Shown: positions 60,168-64,000 of the stretch, piece after piece
Layout of the letters: every line of letters starts with the position of its first letter
Numbering within the stretch: the stretch's first letter is position 1
Source: Symbiodinium natans
Taxonomy: Eukaryota; Sar; Dinophyceae; Suessiales; Symbiodiniaceae
Direction: 5' to 3'
Length of the DNA stretch: 64,000 nucleotides
Assembly (NCBI GenBank): GCA_905221605.1
Contig: CAJNDS010002497.1
Coordinates: 206,001 to 270,000, forward strand
Notes under the pieces: generated by a model
Told to the model about the DNA's origin: nothing
Seen by the model: only the letters and a program-made list of their open reading frames with translations
Database searches by the model: none
Made by a program: the position numbers and the translations under genes

Positions 60168-61160
60168 TCAATCTGGTCGTTGGGTTTCCAGGTCAATGGA
60201 AAATCCAGGCCTCATTCCAACGACATGTGCTTGCGCCGCTACTCGCGGCGGGGAGAAAATCTCGGAGATCGTGCCCTTCGCTCGTGCGTCCCTCAGGACA
60301 GCGCACAAGCACTCAGTAAGTTGACCCAGCTCGATTTCTCCGTCCCCGTTGCCTCCAGCTGAACCAGCTGATGGCTCCACGGGCTGTCGTTCGGGCTGAG
60401 GGTCACGGCTTCCTGCAGAAGGAAGCGGTCCCATTTCGACGACTGCTCCAGAGTCATCTTCAGGCTTTCCTCTCGCACTCTCAGCCTGCATCCTCTGATG
60501 CAGCTCTTCGAGGTCTTCGTCAGGGACTCTCTTGTTTCCCTTTCGTTCCTGCCTCCTTTTCTTTTCACTTGATCCTCCTCGAGCTTCTTCCCGCTCTCTC
60601 AGATCTTTGGCCACATTTCGTTCTAGCGGTTCTCCGGCTGCTTCTCCCGCAGCCATTTCGGCATCAGGCTCTGGTGCGCCTACCAACACCGGTGCGCTGG
60701 CAGCTACCACAGCCTCGGGTGCCCCTCCTCCGGGCTTTGGTCTTCGCCCAGCATTCAACCGATCTCGGACAGCTTCAATGCGTGCCCTTCCTTCTTCAGT
60801 CTTCTGAAGCTCGGACTGGATCCGCAATCTGCACTCATGATTGCGCGACCTATGTGGTAGGTCACACATCTGAGCATCGCACCCTGGGCATAACGGTGTG
60901 AACCCATGCCTTTCAAGATCAGATTTCAGCACGTACAGATTCCTTGGAATCACTTCTTCCTGTGGCAGTCGCCTCGGCTGCGCCACGACGGCCGGCAGCT
61001 CAACCCTCAGTTGGCCCGGCTCCCGCGCTTGGAGTCTCCAGGGAACACCCCGAAGTTCACTCCAGTTTTCGTACTTGTACTGATCTGCAGGAGGATGTCT
61101 CGTCACAGACGCTCCTTTCACCACACCTCTGGCTGTCATAATGAACACGTCATTGTCCAC
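60168..61160 (-). CDS. copia pol, post-integrase region
   Basis: Starts in the -1 frame relative to the integrase frame and overlaps it by 25 bases. Reads DNDVFIMTARGVVKGASVTR, a WSELRGVPW block typical of the region after copia-type integrases, a cysteine cluster (CPGCDAQMCDLPHR), then Glu/Arg-rich linker, ending in TGA at 60168. The next in-frame codons continue the pol protein, so the TGA looks like a single nonsense change (or a recoded stop). Confidence 0.7.
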   Translation of the reverse strand: MDNDVFIMTARGVVKGASVTRHPPADQYKYENWSELRGVPWRLQAREPGQLRVELPAVVAQPRRLPQEEVIPRNLYVLKSDLERHGFTPLCPGCDAQMCDLPHRSRNHECRLRIQSELQKTEEGRARIEAVRDRLNAGRRPKPGGGAPEAVVAASAPVLVGAPEPDAEMAAGEAAGEPLERNVAKDLREREEARGGSSEKKRRQERKGNKRVPDEDLEELHQRMQAESARGKPEDDSGAVVEMGPLPSAGSRDPQPERQPVEPSAGSAGGNGDGEIELGQLTECLCAVLRDARAKGTISEIFSPPRVAAQAHVVGMRPGFSIDLETQRPD

Positions 61161-61951
61161 CCCGTGCCCATACTGACCCTTGGTTCTAGGTCATGCTTTC
61201 TCCCATCTCGCGGTTGTCTTGGCCGGAACAACACATGTTCCCCGAAACTCACCAGTGGCGTGCGCCACTTTCTACCGAACGTCCTTTCGTAAGGAGTTCG
61301 CCCATCCGCTCCAATGCGGAACCGCGATATTAGATAGGCTGCATGGCGTGGAAGCCAATGCATACAAGGGTGTGTCGGCTCGATTTCGAATCCAAGCCGC
61401 TCTTGCAGGTCTGACAGGATTGCTCGGATCTGCCGCTTCATTTCTCTCACTGCGACCTCAATGTAGCCATTTGACTGGTGGTCCTCCACTGGGACCTCCA
61501 CGAGGTGGATCTTCAGATTCATTTCCTCCTTCACTCTTCGCTTGAGCGCGAGGATCCCGTTCTCGTTGTCGCTCTTTAAACAGAGCTCCTTAAATCCTGT
61601 TTCAAACAAGCAGCGTTTTAACCACTCTACTGCAAACAGGTCAGTTCCTTTTGCTGGAACGACGCTAGACCAGTACCTACCAGTCTTGCGACACTTAACT
61701 ACCAAACACGGTAAAACCCCTTCACTCTCGCTCTTTTCTTGGCCAGAGTTCAGGTAAAAGTAGTCTAGTGAAACGTAAGGCAACCTACCCTCATCAGCAT
61801 CGGCAGGTTCCCCTGTTGCGTGGCGTGGTGCCGTGACTCGAGCACGGCAGCAGTGGATGCACCATGAGCGGTGCACGCTGTGGCCCGTGGCCCTGTGCTG
61901 GTCGATCTCCTCCTGGCTCGGGTCGGCAGGAGATCGCTTCACGATCGCCAT
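61136..61951 (-). CDS. copia integrase core
   Basis: Begins MAIVKRSPADPSQEE. The zinc-binding HHCC part is HRATGHSVHRSWCIHC. Catalytic acids: D in YVSLDYFYL, D in LKSDNENG and E in GYIEVAVREMK (the rve DDE set). Ends with PRQPRDGRKHDLEPR, then loses frame at ~61175. Overlaps the protease frame by 13 bases in the -1 register, so expression would need frameshifting or the copy is mutated. Inserts the element DNA. Confidence 0.8.
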   Translation of the reverse strand: MAIVKRSPADPSQEEIDQHRATGHSVHRSWCIHCCRARVTAPRHATGEPADADEGRLPYVSLDYFYLNSGQEKSESEGVLPCLVVKCRKTGRYWSSVVPAKGTDLFAVEWLKRCLFETGFKELCLKSDNENGILALKRRVKEEMNLKIHLVEVPVEDHQSNGYIEVAVREMKRQIRAILSDLQERLGFEIEPTHPCMHWLPRHAAYLISRFRIGADGRTPYERTFGRKWRTPLVSFGEHVLFRPRQPRDGRKHDLEPRVSMGTGWTMTCSL

Positions 61952-63981
61952 TCTCGCTTCTTCGCCTGCTTCTCCATCTCCAGCGGCTTCGTCGCCGCCG
62001 GCCGCTCCCGCAAAAGCCTTGGCTGCCCCTGAAAAGGAGCACTTTCTTCTTTCTCTTCGGCTTCACCTGTGGCGTTCAGCTCGGGCGCGTTGGTCTGGCG
62101 TGGCCGGACCCAAAAGTCCATCATGTAGATGCCGTTCTCCACATGCACTGGCGTGAGCTGCGCTCCGTGGCGTCTAACCAGCCCAGCCATGAACTTTTCG
62201 TACTCCTTGGCAGCCTCGCTGCCCAGCGGGATAAGGCACCCGCCGCGCCTCGACAACGCCAGGTGGTGACCCATGGCCACTTTGCTCCCCGACGCCAAGG
62301 GGCGGTGAACATTGGTAACTCTCCCGGCTACCCCTTTCGGGTTTCCGCGGGAGTCTGTGCCCTGAATGCACAGGCCACCTTCGTCTTGCATCACTTCGGC
62401 ACTTGCCGTCTTGTAGGTCGTGCCGCTCGTGGGTCCGAGGTCGTAACCCATGCCCTTGAGCACTTCGGCAAGTTCGGTCGGGATCGCCGTGGCGGCGGCT
62501 CCCGTGTCCAGATTCAACCTGATGCGCTTCCACCCATCCACATCCTCGACCACTCCAGCCGAATCGGCCAAAGTGCCAAAGGAGTTGACAGGAACTGCTC
62601 CTGCATCGGGTGGTCCTCGTGGCCACTTTGGACCCTTTGGCCCGTCGTCTCTGTCGGGTGGAGGCTCGTTTTCGTCCTCCTCCTCGTCGTCGTCCTCCGG
62701 GTTTCCCTTGTTCCTCATCTCGCGCTTGCGCTTCCGGCGGCTCAAGTTCTTTCTCTGGTAGTACCCAGGCGGGCGCTTTCGAGGCTCCTTCGCCTTCCTT
62801 TCCGGGTTCGTTGCCAACAAGACCTCCTCGTCGTCCGGCTCCTGGCGTAGGTTCGCCCTCGCCCTCTTCGACAGCGGTGCGGCCTCAACAGCAGGCTCGT
62901 CGGCATCCTTGTCGCGCACCCGCTCGTCGACCGTGACGGTCTCGCCTTCGAAGCGGTCCGTCTTATCGATCTTGTGGCTGGACCCTTTTGAGTCGTACCG
63001 CCGGTGCCACTCTTGATCCTTCTCGATGCGGTCTGCGACGCGCTCTTTCAAGCCTTCTCGGCGATTCAGCAACGCTCTTCGGCGTCCCTTCTCGTTCTTC
63101 CAGGCTTGGTGGTGCGGCACTCCGGCCGCCCTGTCGGCAAAATACCGACTGTCGTGGAACGACTGGTCGTCGATATTCTCGCGCGTGATCACGATACTCT
63201 GCCGTGGCCGGTCGCGCTGCAGAGCTCGCCTTTGCTCTTCCATTTTCCTCTGCTCCTCTGGGTCTTCTTCCGAGGCGATATTCTGCCTCAAGGTCTCGGC
63301 CAAGGAACTTTTGAGCATCGCAAGCGACCCCGCTGTGAATCCGCTGCTTCGCCGCGGTCCTTCGGCTTTCGGCGTACTCTTTGCTGCGGGCTTAGGTGGC
63401 GGACCCTGGGGCTCGCTGGGCCTCCGAAGGTCTTTCCTCGGCGCTAGCGTCCTCTTCGACGACGTGACCTTTGGAGTGCCTCCAGGCGAACCGCCCGGAG
63501 CACGACTCCTTGTCTCCGCCTCTTCGTTTCCTTTCTTCGCCTTCTTGTCCTTCTTCTCTTTCTTCTCATTCTTCTCTTTCCTTCGCTCTTCCAGCCGGCG
63601 CTTTGCTCTTCCAACGGCTTCTTCCGCGAACCGCCGCACTGCCGAACGACCACGCGTCCGCCTCTCCGAACACGTGTCGCAATCGGTGCCTTGCGCCTTC
63701 AAAGCGGCGTCTCCAATCGAGCCTCTGGGCAGGGCCTTTCTCATCTCCTTCTTGTGCTCGATCCTTTCTGAGAAACGCATGCTGCTCCACTTCTCCTTGG
63801 GCAGGAGCGCGAAGCCTTTGGACGACGTCGCGGGCGCCTTAGGCTCGTCTTCGGACGACTCGTCCCCGCTCGGGCGCGTAAGCTCTCGCTTCGGCACCTT
63901 CGGCATTGCCTTCACCTTCACTTCAGACTTAGGCATGTGCTTGAACAACGGTCCCGCTTTCGGTGCCTTTGGTCTAGGCAT
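61939..63981 (-). CDS. copia gag-like region and aspartic protease
   Basis: ATG at 63981, but the frame is open to the window edge, so the start may lie outside. The N-terminal ~480 residues are very basic (long Lys/Glu/Arg tracts) with a CDTC pair. The protease part has NLDTGAAATAIPTELAEVL (DTG active site), and GGLCIQGTDSRGNPKG follows. The C-terminus is EMEKQAKKREWRS. Cleaves the polyprotein. No CCHC knuckle was seen. Confidence 0.75.
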   Translation of the reverse strand: MPRPKAPKAGPLFKHMPKSEVKVKAMPKVPKRELTRPSGDESSEDEPKAPATSSKGFALLPKEKWSSMRFSERIEHKKEMRKALPRGSIGDAALKAQGTDCDTCSERRTRGRSAVRRFAEEAVGRAKRRLEERRKEKNEKKEKKDKKAKKGNEEAETRSRAPGGSPGGTPKVTSSKRTLAPRKDLRRPSEPQGPPPKPAAKSTPKAEGPRRSSGFTAGSLAMLKSSLAETLRQNIASEEDPEEQRKMEEQRRALQRDRPRQSIVITRENIDDQSFHDSRYFADRAAGVPHHQAWKNEKGRRRALLNRREGLKERVADRIEKDQEWHRRYDSKGSSHKIDKTDRFEGETVTVDERVRDKDADEPAVEAAPLSKRARANLRQEPDDEEVLLATNPERKAKEPRKRPPGYYQRKNLSRRKRKREMRNKGNPEDDDEEEDENEPPPDRDDGPKGPKWPRGPPDAGAVPVNSFGTLADSAGVVEDVDGWKRIRLNLDTGAAATAIPTELAEVLKGMGYDLGPTSGTTYKTASAEVMQDEGGLCIQGTDSRGNPKGVAGRVTNVHRPLASGSKVAMGHHLALSRRGGCLIPLGSEAAKEYEKFMAGLVRRHGAQLTPVHVENGIYMMDFWVRPRQTNAPELNATGEAEEKEESAPFQGQPRLLRERPAATKPLEMEKQAKKREWRS

Positions 63982-64000
63982 TGTTTTCTGCTTCGGTCTC

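Larger units (their letters stand above)
57480..64000 (-). mobile_element. Ty1/copia LTR retrotransposon, 3' part, in a XAP5/FAM50 intron
   Basis: Minus-strand order is gag-like, aspartic protease, integrase, methylase-like segment, reverse transcriptase, RNase H: the Ty1/copia order (integrase before RT). Coding ends at 57834. The ~350 bases after it (57480-57833) should contain the 3' LTR, but its edge cannot be fixed because the 5' LTR is outside the window. The element lies in the same orientation as the XAP5/FAM50 gene, whose N-terminal exons must be further right. Confidence 0.85.

Noticed and set aside
1-64000. tRNA, rRNA, snRNA or spliced-leader RNA genes
   Set aside because: No cloverleaf-type B box with matching arms, no rRNA core motif and no full 22-base leader with donor were seen.

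Overview
ORGANISM. The window reads as nuclear DNA of a dinoflagellate, most likely of the Symbiodiniaceae type. Evidence: plant/dinoflagellate-type telomere repeats (TTTAGGG); genes made of very short exons; introns with GT, GC and GA donors and a strong AG|G acceptor preference; a Ty1/copia element and a DNA transposon whose proteins resemble, from memory, families common in Symbiodiniaceae; and a 12-base match to the 3' end of the dinoflagellate spliced leader. A chromerid alga is the main alternative. No rRNA, tRNA or CRISPR array was recognised. LAYOUT. (1) 1-21.8 kb and 35.4-57.5 kb: a mosaic of well over 100 interstitial telomeric repeat (ITS) arrays in both orientations. Segments of 50-300 bp separate them, and many of these read as single exons of 30-170 bp with splice sites at the edges. 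Several exon chains keep phase across introns: a plus-strand gene ending at 698, a plus-strand gene at 9939-10307, a plus-strand chain ending at 15624, a minus-strand gene starting at 46957, and, most securely, a minus-strand XAP5/FAM50 homologue whose exons run from 57359 to 48224 or 47158. (2) 21857-35366: a 13.5-kb DNA transposon with ~45-bp terminal inverted repeats beginning CACAG, inserted into a TTTAGGG repeat with a TA target duplication. It has a two-exon transposase and at least three well-supported further genes, all on the minus strand, plus 17 copies of a short GC-rich hairpin motif not recognised elsewhere in the window. (3) 15.8-17.3 kb: a 1.5-kb AT-rich non-autonomous element with ~170-bp inverted ends. 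AT-rich islands also lie at 37.0-37.5 and 48.8-50.0 kb. (4) 57.5-64.0 kb: the 3' part of a Ty1/copia retrotransposon on the minus strand, with a cytosine-methylase-like segment between integrase and reverse transcriptase. Six copies of a ~100-bp foldback MITE are scattered through the mosaic. HOW IT FITS TOGETHER. Two sites show how telomeric arrays enter this DNA: one interrupts a MITE cleanly, and one is bracketed by a perfect 28-bp duplication. Both fit capture of telomere sequence at double-strand breaks. On the G-rich strand the repeat contains G|GTTTAG (a donor-like sequence) and TTTAG|G (a match to the AG|G acceptor), and several exons abut arrays at exactly these sequences. The main proposal is that telomeric arrays invade genes and are tolerated, or even act, as introns. 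LIMITS. Exons were found by eye from frame, codon bias (GC-rich third positions), splice dinucleotides and phase. Except for XAP5/FAM50 and the transposon and retrotransposon genes, identities are unknown and some strands are uncertain because antisense frames also stay open.
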